NCBI GenBank assembly: GCA_037126765.1
Contig: JBBCBC010000007.1
Location: 23,259,667-23,323,666 of the forward strand
Length of the DNA: 64,000 nt
Origin: Stenogyne calaminthoides
Lineage: Eukaryota; Streptophyta; Magnoliopsida; Lamiales; Lamiaceae
Direction: 5' to 3'
Translations under genes and position numbers: made by a program
The notes under the pieces: generated by a model
Database searches by the model: none
The model's input: only the letters and a program-made list of their open reading frames with translations
What the model was told of the DNA's origin: nothing
Shown here: positions 46,480-60,000 of the stretch, piece by piece
How positions within the stretch are numbered: the first letter of the stretch is position 1
Layout: every line of letters starts with the position of its first letter

Positions 46480-47235
46480 ACATGGGGAAAGACATTACAG
46501 ATGCATAACAACGGCCAAAGTTATACCAACAAATTAGCTAACTCGTGATTTTAAAACTTCGCTTAACTCATGCAGACAAAGAAGTCGCCAAAGTATGATA
46601 TACACGATAATCGATTGAAGCACTTAGTGGAAAGAAGAGAAGATTGCTTAATATTAAGACGGCGGGATATCGGAAAATGCTCGCATAAAGATTAATGGAA
46701 ATTGTTTCAATCAAAGAAAGGATCAAGACGATACAAGATTTATCAAATATCGATGTCTATTATTCTGAGAATGAATTTACACTTCAAACTTGACGGAGAA
46801 AGTATTTCTTAGAATTTAACCGAGGGAGAGATTGATTCGCTTTTGGGGAGAGAGACAAGATGAAGCATTGCTACGTAAACCACTTAATTTTTTCGCTTAG
46901 GATGGAGACTAAACCTATCATTTAGCTTTTTACTAACCGAGATGTCATGAGTACACAACGGTTTCATACTTTTAGACGGCTAAATAAATGCAGAGGTAAC
47001 TTAGACCACGCTATCAATTTTAGAAACTAGAATTAAGACCGATTTTTTACTTTTCGAGGAAGTACAATATGACAAACTTAGGGAAGGAGCTTCATGGTTA
47101 TAGAAATCAAGAATATTTTGGTTCTCAGAGACATGGAAAATAAGAATGAATTATTTTGGAAAAGGGAAATGGTCTTAGGAAAATACCCGCAATAACTAAG
47201 AGAACTGAAAGTAAGTGAAATTTCGGGACGAAATT
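46480..47235 (+). pseudogene. Integrase C-terminal remnant (copy of 7090-7860)
   Basis: Same decayed integrase tail followed by a polypurine tract (AAGGGGGGAGA, about 47241-47251) and LTR2'. The internal polypurine-like motif is at about 46390-46435. Confidence 0.65.
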
Positions 47236-50200
47236 CTATTAAGGGGGGAGATGTAACACCCCGCCCCAAATTTAATAAGAAATAAAAGGAATAAACTATT
47301 TTAAGAGTTTACCATTATTTTAACAATGTTTTATATTTTCAAAAAAAGTTTAATTTCGCGAAGAAGACTTTACGATTCTCGGCGTTGAAAGACTCCTAAC
47401 ACATAATAAAGAAATAAATAAAAGTACAAGGTTTGATTAATATTTAATAAATTGTCGGAACTTGAAATAAAAGGAGTCTAATAAATTAATAAACAGCTCA
47501 ATAAACATATTATATATTAATAAGGTAATTAAAGAAGAAAAGATTAGTTCATTTACTTATTTTTATGAATAAAAAGGATTCTTAATTACGAAAAATAATT
47601 TATTTCTTGAAAAGACTATCTTGCCTCTTTTGTGATATATATTGATCTCGATATTTATTTATTTTCTACCATGACTCATTCTTAGATTCTTAATTTAAAT
47701 TAAATATTAGATTTCTTATAAATAATATACCATATATGTTAAAAAAATAATATATGTTGTACATGGATTGTGAACACAATAGTAGTGTGATGACCCATTT
47801 ACATCTCTTTTTATAAATTGACTGATAGCATTAATTTAGCTAAATTGGCCCATTATAGAAAAAAAAATCAATCAGCCCATTTTTCTTAAACATGGTCCAA
47901 GCTTGAGGTTACAAACTACATAAAATTTTAGATGTATTGCTAGCAACTTGTATAAATTACCATTCAACATAAAATTCTAATCAACCAATTGGCATACTGA
48001 TATTTTTAATCCAAATACATATATACATATTAGTATACTACTATTCATACATACATTCGTTCCTATAAAATAAGAGCTTTGGCTAAGAAATAATTCACCC
48101 TTCTCTCCTTCTCCAAGCTCTGCAAATTTAATTTAAACCTCCCTCTCTGCATAATTCAAGCAGATTACCACCAACTTTTCTCCCACACCTCCAAAAACTC
48201 TCAGCCACCATAACTATGGAAAAATTAGAAGCTCACCTTACAACTAAATTTCTAACTACTCAAACATTTAGCCTGCACAAAGACACAAATCAAAGCTTTA
48301 CATCTCACCTTCTTCCTCCCACCATCTCAGACGGCGCAACCGCCGCCACACCACTGCCGGAAACGGCCGCCGGCGACTTTATCCGTGCTATCCAACCAAC
48401 ACACCAAAATCATCCCTCATCACAAGGATTTCAAATCCACAAACCGATCGTTCATATGGCTTTTCATTTGAGAGAAATTTATGTTTAAAGCTTTGAATCT
48501 TACCTTTCCAAAAAATGCTGCCGCACGGTTGGTCTCGATTTTGGTACCAATTGAAAGCCCTTGACGAGGAGAACAAAACCCTCAAACTATTTAATGATCG
48601 ACCTGAGACGCCTTTTGATTTGTCGCCGAAAAGATTAAGAAAAACGCATTGGGTTGTGCTTTGATCGAGGCTTGGGACGCCCTATAGATTGAGTTATTTT
48701 GCAAAGAAATTCAAAAAACATTCTAACTTATCTATAAAGCTTATAAGCGCATGATACTATCTCAGATTGCATTGTTAACGTTATGCGATCGTTAAATAGA
48801 TTCTACTAAGTATCGTTATACAAACTTTTACTTAAATTAAAGACCTCCTGTCCCATGAATACACGCTTATATTAGTAAGCCGCTATGATACTACGCACCA
48901 ACGAGTCGACATGAATATGGTACGGGCATAAAACTCGGTATGCATACCCGGCGGTACGGGCATCTAAACTTCAGGCGCATTTCACGGTATATAATAATAA
49001 TACGAATATGGTACGGGCATCGAAACTCGTATGCGCATTCAAGGGTATGGGCATTAGAAACTGGTATGCGATTTCACGATATAATAATGACGTGAATATG
49101 GTGGCGGGCATCGTAAACTCGCGGCGCATTTCCGGCAGTACGGGCATTTAAACTGGTATGCATTTCACGACATATAATAATGCATACTTAATATGGTACG
49201 GGCATCGTAAACTCGTGCATTCAAGGGGTATGGGCATCGAAAACTAAATTTCATTTGGTTTACATAATAGTTGTCATGAATACGCATGTGCATGAACAAC
49301 TCGGCGCATTTATATGTATACATATGGTATAATTGATACTAGATATCGCTAATCACAGAATAACATACCCCATCCATCGAGATTTTTATCTCACACCCCA
49401 ACAGCTTTTATGTTTTCGATTATGACGAGAGAGGGTCGAGTCAGAGAAGGGGATGACACTAGAGTTTCTCGTTAATGATGATAATATTTAGATATGATTT
49501 CCTCTAACACTTGATGATATATTTGTATGCGAGTAACGAACCATCTCTTAAAAGTTGCTGATGTTTATCTTGTAGATATTCTTAAAATTAACTAATACTT
49601 ATCAATGATCTAGTTTTAATAAACGGTCCACAATCGCTTTTTCATAGCTTATATTTGTTATCGATACTTTCCACGCCGAAAAACGTAATAATTTACGTTA
49701 TTGTTATATTTTAAAAAGAAATTTTTAAGCTCGATTTTACAATCACTAAGTGGCTAATTAAGTTTAGAGTGTGTCGAAGGTGCAAGAGCCTAGATTCTAG
49801 ATTTCTGGCATACATGTGGGCATCGAGCCCAGTTCAACTTTCTGACAAAAAAATAAAATACAATTTTTTTCATTAAAATTTTTTTATATAAAAATTTTCA
49901 TAAAAGAACTTGCGCTTTAATACATAAAAAATACTAGTAATTAGAAATTCTTAAAAAGTTGAGTATAAAATGTTTAATAGAAACCTTTCCCAAAAGAGAA
50001 ATTTATGTTTAAAGCTTCAATCTTACTCTTTCACAAAAACGCCGCACAAGACCTCACAAGACGGTTGGTCTCGATTTTGGTACCAATTGAAAGCCCTTGA
50101 CGAGGAGAACAAAAACCTCAAACTATTTAATGATCGACCAGACGCCTTCGATTTGTCGCCGAAAATATTAAGAAAAAATTGGGTGAAGTGTTTTAACCGA

Positions 50201-51362
50201 GGTTCGGACGCCCCTACGTATTGAGTTATTTTGCAAAGAATTAAAAAACAGCTTAACTTTTCTATAAAGTTATATGTATGCGACGCTATCTCAGACAGCT
50301 TGTTAATGTTACGGGATCGTTAGTGTATTCTACTTCATTATCGTTATACAAACTTTTTTATTTAAATTAAAGACCTCCTATGAATACACGCCAGTATTAG
50401 TAAGTTCGCTATGATACTACACAATTAATCGAGTCGACATGAATATGGTATGGGCATCAAACTCGTATGCACATTTCAAGGGTATAAGCATCCTCGTATG
50501 CACTTCACTACATAATAGTCGACATGAATATGGTACGGGCATCGAACTCAGTATGCATTTGGCGGTATGGGCATCGTAAACTGCATATGTTTCACAACAT
50601 AATAATAGTATATGAATATGGTACGGGCATTAGAAACTCGTATGCATTAAGGGTATGGGCATCGAAAACTGTTTGCATCACGTACATAATAGTTTATATG
50701 AATATGGTACGGACATCGTAAAAACGTATGCGCATTTAAGGTACGGGCATCGAAACTTCGTATGCATTTCGTACATATACAATAGTCGTCGTGAATACGA
50801 TGACAAGATGAACAACTCGTACAAGATTTATATGTATATATATATGGTATAATTGATACTAGGATATCGCTAATCAAAGGTAATAAAGATATGTGTCATC
50901 CATTTGAGATTTTGATCTCACACCCCAACAGCTTTTATGTTTTTAGATTATGATCGAGAGGGGCTGGAGTTGTAGAAGGGATGACATGGAGTTTCCTTTA
51001 ATGATGATAATATTTAGATATGATTTCTTTAAATAAATGTTATCACTCTAACACTTGATGATATATTTGTATGCCGAGTAATGAACCTTCTTTAAAAGTT
51101 GCTAGATGTTTATCTTGTAAGATATCCTTAAAATTAACTAATACTTATCAATGATCTAGTTTTAATAAACGGGCCCACACTGCTTTTTCACAGCTTATAT
51201 TTGTCATTGGTACTTTCCGCTGCAAAATGTAATACTTATGCTTGTCGTTATATTTTAAAAAGAAAATTTTAAGCTCAGATTTTACAATCACTAAGTGGCG
51301 AATTGAAGTTTAGAGTGTCGGCGCAAGAGTCGACATTCTAGATTCGGGCGTGCTACATCACT

Positions 51363-52135
51363 ACCTCCCGATAAACAATGTTTCGCACTTAAACCCAAAT
51401 TTCACTCTTCTGAACTTTTTATATTATATTAATTACAATTAATATTATTAGTAGTAATATTATTCAAATTATAATCATAAGGTTAGTTCATAAATGATAA
51501 TTTAATTGTACATTTTAAAAAGAAATTTAGTATAATGTTGATAATGAGACAATCATATAAATATTTCAGTAATTAAATTTATAGATTTTATTTATTAATT
51601 ATAATAGATTTGGTTGTTATGCAGAATTTTTTTATGTATTATATATATATATATATTTTCTTTTTTTGGGAGAAATTTGTGTGAACTTTTTTTCTTTGCA
51701 TACGAGCTATTTACAAATCAAGCATGCGAAGTATCATTATTTACAAATCAAGCATTTTTTAAATAGTGGAATTTCATTTGCTACAATGATAGTATATATA
51801 CATAGCAGTGACATTTGAAAAAGAAAATACACATGAACTCAGATTCACACGAGACTTGCTTTTTATTGTGCCCGGCTATAAAAAGTTCCCCGGATCGATC
51901 CCCCTCGATAATCATGACAATTTTTGTCATTATACCTCAAATCTGCATAAATGTCTTCCATATAAATGTTATCACGCCCACCATATATACAATTTAAACT
52001 TGTGCAAGGAGGTATTTACTTGAATTCATTATTCAATTTATATTGTATAAAATAAATAATATTTTAAAAAAAATTATATTTTCAAGATCTGCTTTTTACT
52101 TTAATTTCTCAGTTAAAATATGATATTTTTATTAA
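51363..52135. other. AT-rich spacer (copy of 11936-12700)
   Basis: Nearly identical to the left copy. No gene recognised. Confidence 0.7.
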
Positions 52136-52139
52136 AAAA

Positions 52140-53660
52140 ATACCCTTACGTGAGAAAAGGACTACCCCTAACTTTTATTCGATTTAAGATTGTCTCCGGC
52201 TTGAAATTTGAAACGACAATCTAGAGCAAGGATTCAATGCAAGCCTCACATCAAAGCCAAATATCATGCACTACTTTCCGGCTAAAAACCTTAGCTTCAA
52301 GAACACTATCACTCAACCTCGTAATAAAAAATCTATATATGGAAAAAATATTATATATTAAAAATTGTTTGAAGAAATAATAGACATTAAAATTTTAAAA
52401 TGCAATATATTTTTAAAAATTATAAGGGGAAAATATGGTTGCATTGGAAAAATACCTTGAGTGATCAATATTCTTCAATAACATTATCGGTGTTTCAACT
52501 TTTGTATTCAATTCATAATCGGGAACACCCGAACACTTAATACTATTCGAGAATTCATAAATATGCACATCATAACGATGATCAACATTTGAATCGATCG
52601 CATCATCGAGCTCATATAAGTATGTGATTTATCACGTGATTCATCTAAATCATGTGCTCGCTTATGGACACTTATCAACATCAAATGTAAGAGCGAGAAT
52701 TGCTCTATCTTACAAATAATTGTGATCATCTATCATGTTATCAAAATCAGATAAATGTTATCAATAATAAGACTAATCTAATCATCACCACCTCTCAACA
52801 AAATATTATCCAAAATTTGTATATCCGAACCATACTCAGACAGATTATATACTCCCATCTCCAATATATCTTACACATTCATAACATTTTCCTTTTTTTG
52901 TATATAAATTTCAACCCCAAGTTCAAGAATCGTGATGTTCCTTGTAAGTTTCAAAAAGAGTATAAAAATTTCATAAAAAAAATGAATCGATCAATCGCAG
53001 CTGAACAATATCATATCTCGCTCCTTTTGGAATAACCGACAATATATGTTGGAAATCACCTCAAACACAAAGGTCTTTCAACTAAAAAAGGTAATCCAGA
53101 TGACAATAGATATATGAGTGATAAGATCCTTAAAATTAGTGTCATGAAGTTTCAATATAATATTTGTTCATCATCGAGCCCTCATCTCATATGATGAGAC
53201 TAATATTCAAAAGCTCACCAAGTTAATATTGAAATGACAAATCTAGAATGAGCAGTACGTCCACCAAAAAGATGTTACATTAATGATAATCTTGGTGTTC
53301 TACCTCGACCATGTAGACGCTCTTCCATATAAATATTTTTCCGTTTCAATATCCATATACAAAAAATACCCCATCGCTATCAACATGAATAGACTTATTT
53401 ATTATTTCCTAAACATCGCGATGTTCATCATTATGTCTACTCACCAATCATCAAATACTTATACTCTATCTTCAACTTTGATATGTTGTATGGAAACTCC
53501 CTCATTAACAATATATTTCGAGATGAAAATTAGAATCAAAATCTGCTATCAATTTTTTAAAAAGTCCTACAAAAATTTACCAAGAGTCCGCAACATATTA
53601 TCAATCTTTATAAGACAACCACTCTTGATTTCGTCATCAATCATCCTTAATTTTACATAA
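52140..53660 (-). pseudogene. Helitron helicase remnant (copy of H2)
   Basis: Same ordered helicase blocks as 12715-14235. Most sequence between CAG/CTG sites is unchanged, while CAG-rich spots differ (for example 52594-52612 against 13158-13180). Confidence 0.8.
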
Positions 53661-54519
53661 ATTTAAGATTAAATAAATATTGGTTAATTTAAATAAATTT
53701 GAATTATTAAACATTACATAGCATTATATAAGACTTTCTAAACATATTTAGTAAAATATATCAGGAAATTGCTTAATTTCTCTTCTATTTTAAAGAATAC
53801 TATCGATAGATATCTCCAACACCTTTCCCAAACTTCATAAGACAACCCAATGAACCAAAAGTTATAAGCATAACATTGAAGATGTAGATGTCCACCAAAT
53901 AGCATTCTCAGATACCATCATAAAAATTTAGAAGTGGACTCGTAAAAAAAGTTTGTTGTTGTTATATACATAATGGTGACACAAAAACAACGTGATAAAG
54001 AGGTGCATTGCATAAAAAAAAACAAATACGGAAAGCACTTAATTAGAAAATAAAAAATAAATTTATATAAGACAAAGTGAAAACACAATACACGAAACTT
54101 GAATGACATTACCAAATATATTTTATCTCCGAATATCACTTAACAATCCGGTCCAACTTCACCTTAAATATTCGAGAAAACTATATTCAATATTTTAAAA
54201 ATATTATTTTATATTTTTGTATAAATGGTATATAAATATACACTATATAATAGAATCATATAATAATAACCAAAAAACCTTTTTTTTCCTAAAATTTAAG
54301 CATTTTCGTAACATTTTATTAAGCGTTTTTTTTTTTTTTTTTTTTTTTACTTTTGCAACTACCATGTTGGCAATAATATTATTTTCAAGTCCCTAAATTA
54401 TAATCATGGACCTGAACGTATTATAATTGACCATGACGAAAAGCGGGCTTCCTAAAAAATATATAATACATATTTAGATAACGATTGTCCCACATTTTTA
54501 TTTATTTACATATATAACA

Positions 54520-54720
54520 TTTGATGAAATCAATGAAAAACCTGCTTATTATTTGAATTTTGAATGACAATCTATGATCAAAAATGAGTTAATGAAATCT
54601 CTGATCAAAATCAAATGTCTAGCACTACTTTTGGTTAAAACCTTATCTTCAAGTACCACATCATTTAACCTTGTAATCACTAACCTATTTCTATTACACA
54701 ACCCATTTAATGATCTATAT
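54520..54720 (-). pseudogene. Helitron helicase C-terminal fragment (copy of H3)
   Basis: Counterpart of 15090-15270, with the same RLND-V-LEDKVL-type block on the minus strand. Confidence 0.6.
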
Positions 54721-54844
54721 ATATTCAATTTCTTGTAAGTTCAATTTAAAGAAATTAGGACTTTTTACATATGCAAAATATTGATTAATACAATATGAAG
54801 AAAAAGGAAGTACTTGGCGATTCAATATCATTGGTGTATTGTTG

Positions 54845-55289
54845 GAGAAAAAAAAGTTTTTTTCGTCTCATAACTTTTCTCGTAATCCATTTTTTCATCC
54901 AAAAAATCTAATTATCCATTTTGGGCGCCATAACTATCTAAATTGTCCAATTTTGGCCACATTTTCCCAAAAAACATAAATAACATCATTTTCAATCGAT
55001 CAAAGAACATGCCTATTAAAATTGAGGTTTTTGTCATTAAGAACGCTAACGTGAGCATTAAAAAAATGAATGTCTTTAACAATCAACGCTCAATCTCAAC
55101 GTGAAAACCCTCAATTTTAACACATGACTCAGATGTGACCAAAATGACGTTTTTCCTGCTTTTTAAAAAAAATGAGACCAAAGTAGGACAATCTAGATAG
55201 TTTTGAGACAAAAATTAGATAATTAATTTTTTGGGAGGAAAATCGATTACGTAAAGGTTTTGAGACCAAAAAACTTTTTTTTTCTCTTG
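54845..55289. mobile_element. Fold-back MITE (copy of 15411-15862)
   Basis: Same ends and the same flanking ATTGTTG (54838-54844 and 55290-55296). Confidence 0.75.
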
Positions 55290-55724
55290 ATTGTTGAGTT
55301 TACGCTTCACCACACTACTAAATGGAGCCGAAAATCTATGACCACGCATACAACAAAAAATATAAATGAAGATTGTGAAATAATAACAAATGAGATATTT
55401 TTGGTAAATGTAAAAGCACAATGCTCGTGAAGGCAAGAAGTGTGAAAAAATAATCGTGAAAATGACCCTAAAGACTTTCAATCGACATGACCATATGCGC
55501 CCAAGTTGAATTTCTCATTTTGCTCAATAATTCAACATAAACATGAATTACAAAATTTCATTTACAATTTAAGTAATCCGCTTGATTATCTTATCACGTA
55601 ACCACTTGATCTCTAGTTAATAAACCCGTATCAAGTGCTATTATTATTATTTTTATAATTTCATGCGCTTTTTTTTAATAAGTAAAAAATGAAGTGAAAA
55701 TATGATATACCGAGAAATTAAAAA

Positions 55725-57081
55725 AATTATAACATACATGATATAGTGAAGCTGAAAAAAAAAGTCTCAAAATATAAATGACGTTCCAATTTATTTCAAA
55801 TATGAATAAGCTATATCTAGAATATCTAATTTAATTAAAAAATAATTTTTTTATTAAAAAAATATAAATTGAGATAGTATACAATTTAAATTGATAATGA
55901 AATGATGCATGATCAACACAATAAATTAAAAGGGCACCCGTTTATAATAAAAGGCACGAATTGAGCAAAATTTTTATTTTTCAAGCACATAATTAAGTTG
56001 TATTAAGTAGTAATTAATTGTATTGAACCAAAATTATGGTATTATGTTGATTAATAATACAAAATAATATCAAATGACTATAATTATGCACTTACAAAAA
56101 AAAAAAAAATTACAGTCTGATTTGGAACAATATTAGTATTGACTATTGAAATTGTAAAATTTAATACATTTATTAATAATTCAATTAATTTAATGATTTT
56201 TTTTATCACAATATAATAAATCTAATTTATTCAAATAATTAATTGAAATTATCATTACATTTTGTATAAATAACAAAGCTATCAAAATTGATATACACTT
56301 TTACACATTTATGTATACTATAATATATACATAATACACATAATTAAAAAAATATTATAATAACAACCCTAAATGTTTTTTATTTTCACTATTCTAATAA
56401 CATTATTAATTATCTCGTAAAATTACGAAAGAAGTTAAAAAAATAATCACTATAATATATAAATAGTAATATAAGATATGTGTATATTTGTAAAATATTA
56501 TTAGATGATGTGATAATAAGTATAGAGACAAATAAAAATAGGGATTATCTTCAAAGTATGACTCCAATTTTATGTGAGATGTATCGTAAAATTTTTTAAT
56601 GACCAAACACTTTTGATTTATAATACATAGAAACTCTTCACCTTGTGATCCCATCAAACTTTCAATGTCGTGACATCTGATTGATTAACGAAATCGCCAG
56701 AGTGCTATTGATTAACAAAATCACCGCCGTGAAAACAATAAACTAAATGATGAATTAGAACAAAAAAAGAAAAAAAAAATACATGCCAAAATCTAAATTT
56801 ACATTTAAAATTGTTCTCTATACAAACTATAATGAATCATGAATCAAACAATGAATTAGAACACATCGAAAAAAATAAATTCACAATAAAATGTAAAATT
56901 ACAAAAAGCAAAGTACGAAAAATAAGTTGATTAAAGGCTAATCTCAAAATCTTCATGGACTACATATACTGAAGAAACCGATGAACTTAAAAGGAAGAAG
57001 GATTAAATTGAAGGAGAAAATAGAGGAAAAAAAAAAACTACATAATTTATGGTGGAGAAATGTATGGCCAAGATACAATAT
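55725..57081. repeat. 1.7-kb repeat family, unit A'
   Basis: Copy of unit A, again without the Stowaway-like MITE. It ends in AATAT (57077-57081) directly before LTR e. Confidence 0.8.
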
Positions 57082-60000
57082 TGTTGGGATATTTTAGTTT
57101 TGATGAATTATGCCAACACATTATCAACTTGTGTTATTCAAGCTAATTTACAGATAACAAGTTGAGGGGGAACGAAAGAACAAATTGAGGGAAACTCACG
57201 AAATCGTAAGAAGATGATCGAGACGACGAGGTCGTGCAGACGAGACCGATCAAGATCGGATGAGTAATATGAGTTCCTGAGTTAACCGTGAAATGCGGCA
57301 AATCAAGAGAAGAAAAATTAAGCCACCGATCGTAAGATCGATGACCGTAATCGAACTCGATCAAATGATCGGAGAATGCACGAAATGATCCGGTGATCGG
57401 AAGAGCGCATGTCATCGTAAAGAAACCGACGGCGCAATATAAAAAAAGGTTGCGGATCGGAGAGAAGATCGAAGAAGATGATCAAGATCGACGGATCGAG
57501 ATCGATAAGATAACCCGATATGCTAACTCGATGTCTGACGATCTATCCTCGATATGTTGACTGAAGATGTGAAGATCCTCGACCGAGCCGACCGAATAAG
57601 GCGAAGAAATCGATAGCTCGAGTCAAATTGACACGGTCATGAGTAAAAGTGACTGGAGGGGTCGATGCCCGGTCATAAGAATCAACTCACCACGGCAGTG
57701 TCAAGATTATGCCCGATCGCATAAGGTCCGGCGAAGAGAAGTCTCCGTCAATCAAGTATCCCGAGACTCAAGAATCCTCAAGACTCGTGAGAAACCTCAA
57801 GACTCAGAGAAACCGAAGACTCGAGAATCCCAAGACTTCGTGAGATCCCAAGAATATAGTCAAGTAGATTCAAATGACGCGACCAATGAGAGGAAGACAA
57901 ACCACCAAGAAGTCAAGAATCCACAGAATAGTGTGGATTTGAATGTGATTCTTCCAACGGTAACATTCAAATCCACACTATAAATACAAGGTCTTTCATC
58001 ATTCTAAAGCGTGGAGAGGGAGAGTGTGGAGAATGTGGCAAAAGATGCACTGAGCCAAGAGCCACATACTCCCACCATAGAACACAAGCCCCAGAGATAT
58101 ACAAATATGTTCAAGAGTGTTCTAAACCCAATCTAAGCAACCCAAGATATATCCTAGTTTAGAGAGATTTTTCCCAACCTTAGCATTGAGGCTAAAACAA
58201 ATGTACTGGAAAAATCTCAACCTAGTTGGAGACACTAACCCAAACCCAAACCCTATTGTTAGGTAGTTTGTGTGATTGTTGGAGTTGTAAAGAGTTAGTA
58301 AGTCGCAGAGTGAGTCGACCAAAAACTCAAGGTAGAAAAGTGAGTAAGTCTGCAGTGAGTCACCAAATCTTGTAGTAATCCCGTGAGGGTGATAAGTCCC
58401 GAGGCGAGAGCCGAGAGAGGGTGATAAGTCCAAATTTGAAGGAATTTCCCTTGAACAGCAGGGAGAGGGATGTAGGAGCTTGAGTCTCCGAACCACTATA
58501 CTTTTGTTGTGTTCTTTGTTGCTTTATGTTCTTATCTTATCATATGCATTTGGTTATAAAGAAACACAAACACATGGACTTAAAAAGCAAAAACTTGGAA
58601 TCACCATTCCTTCACCCCTTTTTATATGCATTACATGATTTTTCCAAGATTTCACGGTTTAGCTACGGACAAACAAGTGGTATCGTGAGCAGAGTTCAAA
58701 AGATCACTTTTAGTGTGATCCTCGAACCCATCTTTTTAAAACAAAAACCCGCTTTTTTAAAGATGCATATATTTTAATATTTTTGCGCCATTATCAAAAA
58801 AGAGAAATTGTTAGGATATTATAGTTTTGATGAATTATGCCAAAACATTATCAACTTGTGTTATTCAAGTAATTTATAGATAACAAGTTGAGGGGGAACG
58901 AAAGAACAAATTGAGGGAGAACTCACGAAATCAGAAGAAGATGATCGAGATCAGACGAGGCTGTAGACGAGACTGATCAAGATCAGATGAGTAAGATGAG
59001 TTACTTGAGTTAATCATGAGAAATTTAAAATCGTAATAGAAGAAAAGCTAAGCCATCGATCGATGACCGTAATGACCCGGATCAAATGATCGGGTTAATG
59101 CATTTGCCGATCTGGTGATCGTAAGAGCGGACAAAGCCGATAAGAAATAAATCACCGTAAGATCGAAGAGAAGGTTGCAGATCAGAAGAGAAGATCAGAA
59201 GAAGATGATCAAGATCAGACGTGATCGAGATCAGATAAGATAACCTGATATGCTAACCTGATGTACTGACCTGATGCTATCCTGATATGTTGACCTAAAG
59301 ATGTGTTGATCTGATCAGACCAGGCAAGAAGAAATCAGATAGTCTGAGTCAAGTGACCTGAGGGTTAGTGAGCAAAGTGACTGAGGGTCGATGCCCAAGT
59401 CAAAGAACTGAACTCACCAAATTAGTGTCAAGATGCCCGATCGTATAAGGTCCGCCAAGAAATGTCTGGCCAATCAAGTATCCTCGAGACTCGGAATCCT
59501 AAGACTAAGAAGAATCCTGAAGACTTAGAAGAATCCTGAAGACTTCTTAGAGAAACCTGAAGACTCAGAGAAACCTGAAGACTCAGAGAAACCTGAAGAC
59601 TCAGAAGAATCCTTAAGACTCAAAGATCCTGAAGAATATAGCCGTTAGATTCAGCTGACATGGACCAATGAGAGGAAGACAACCAAATCAAGAATCAAGT
59701 AGAATCTTCTGAATAATAGTATGGATTTGAATGTGAATCTCTCCAATGGTAACATTCAAATCCACACTATAAATACAAGGTCTTTCATCATTCTAAAGCG
59801 TGGAGAGTGTGGAGAGTGTGGAGAATGTGGCAAAAGATGCTACAGAGCCAAAAGTCACATACTCAAGTATTCCCACCATAGAACACAAGTCTGTAGATAT
59901 ACAAATATGTTCAAGAGTGTTCTTAAACCCAATCTAAGCAACCCAAAATATATCCTAAGCTTAGAGAGATTTTCCCAACCTTAACATTGAGGCTAAAAAC

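Larger units (their letters stand above)
41193..51357 (+). mobile_element. Three-LTR gypsy element (copy of 2110-11930)
   Basis: LTR1' 41193-43756, LTR2' 47252-49814, truncated LTR3' about 49984-51357. TCACT stands at 41188-41192 and at 51358-51362. The truncation point of LTR3' and the flanking DNA are the same as in the left copy. The sequence carries many more small indels, the primer-binding sites after LTR1' and LTR2' are unrecognisable (AAAAGCGGGTAGCC and GTGGGCATCGAGCC), and both minisatellites are scrambled. Confidence 0.9.

Noticed and set aside
41193..51357. Second three-LTR gypsy element as an independent insertion
   Set aside because: Same target duplication, same truncation junction and same flanking DNA as 2110-11930, so it is a copy of the locus.
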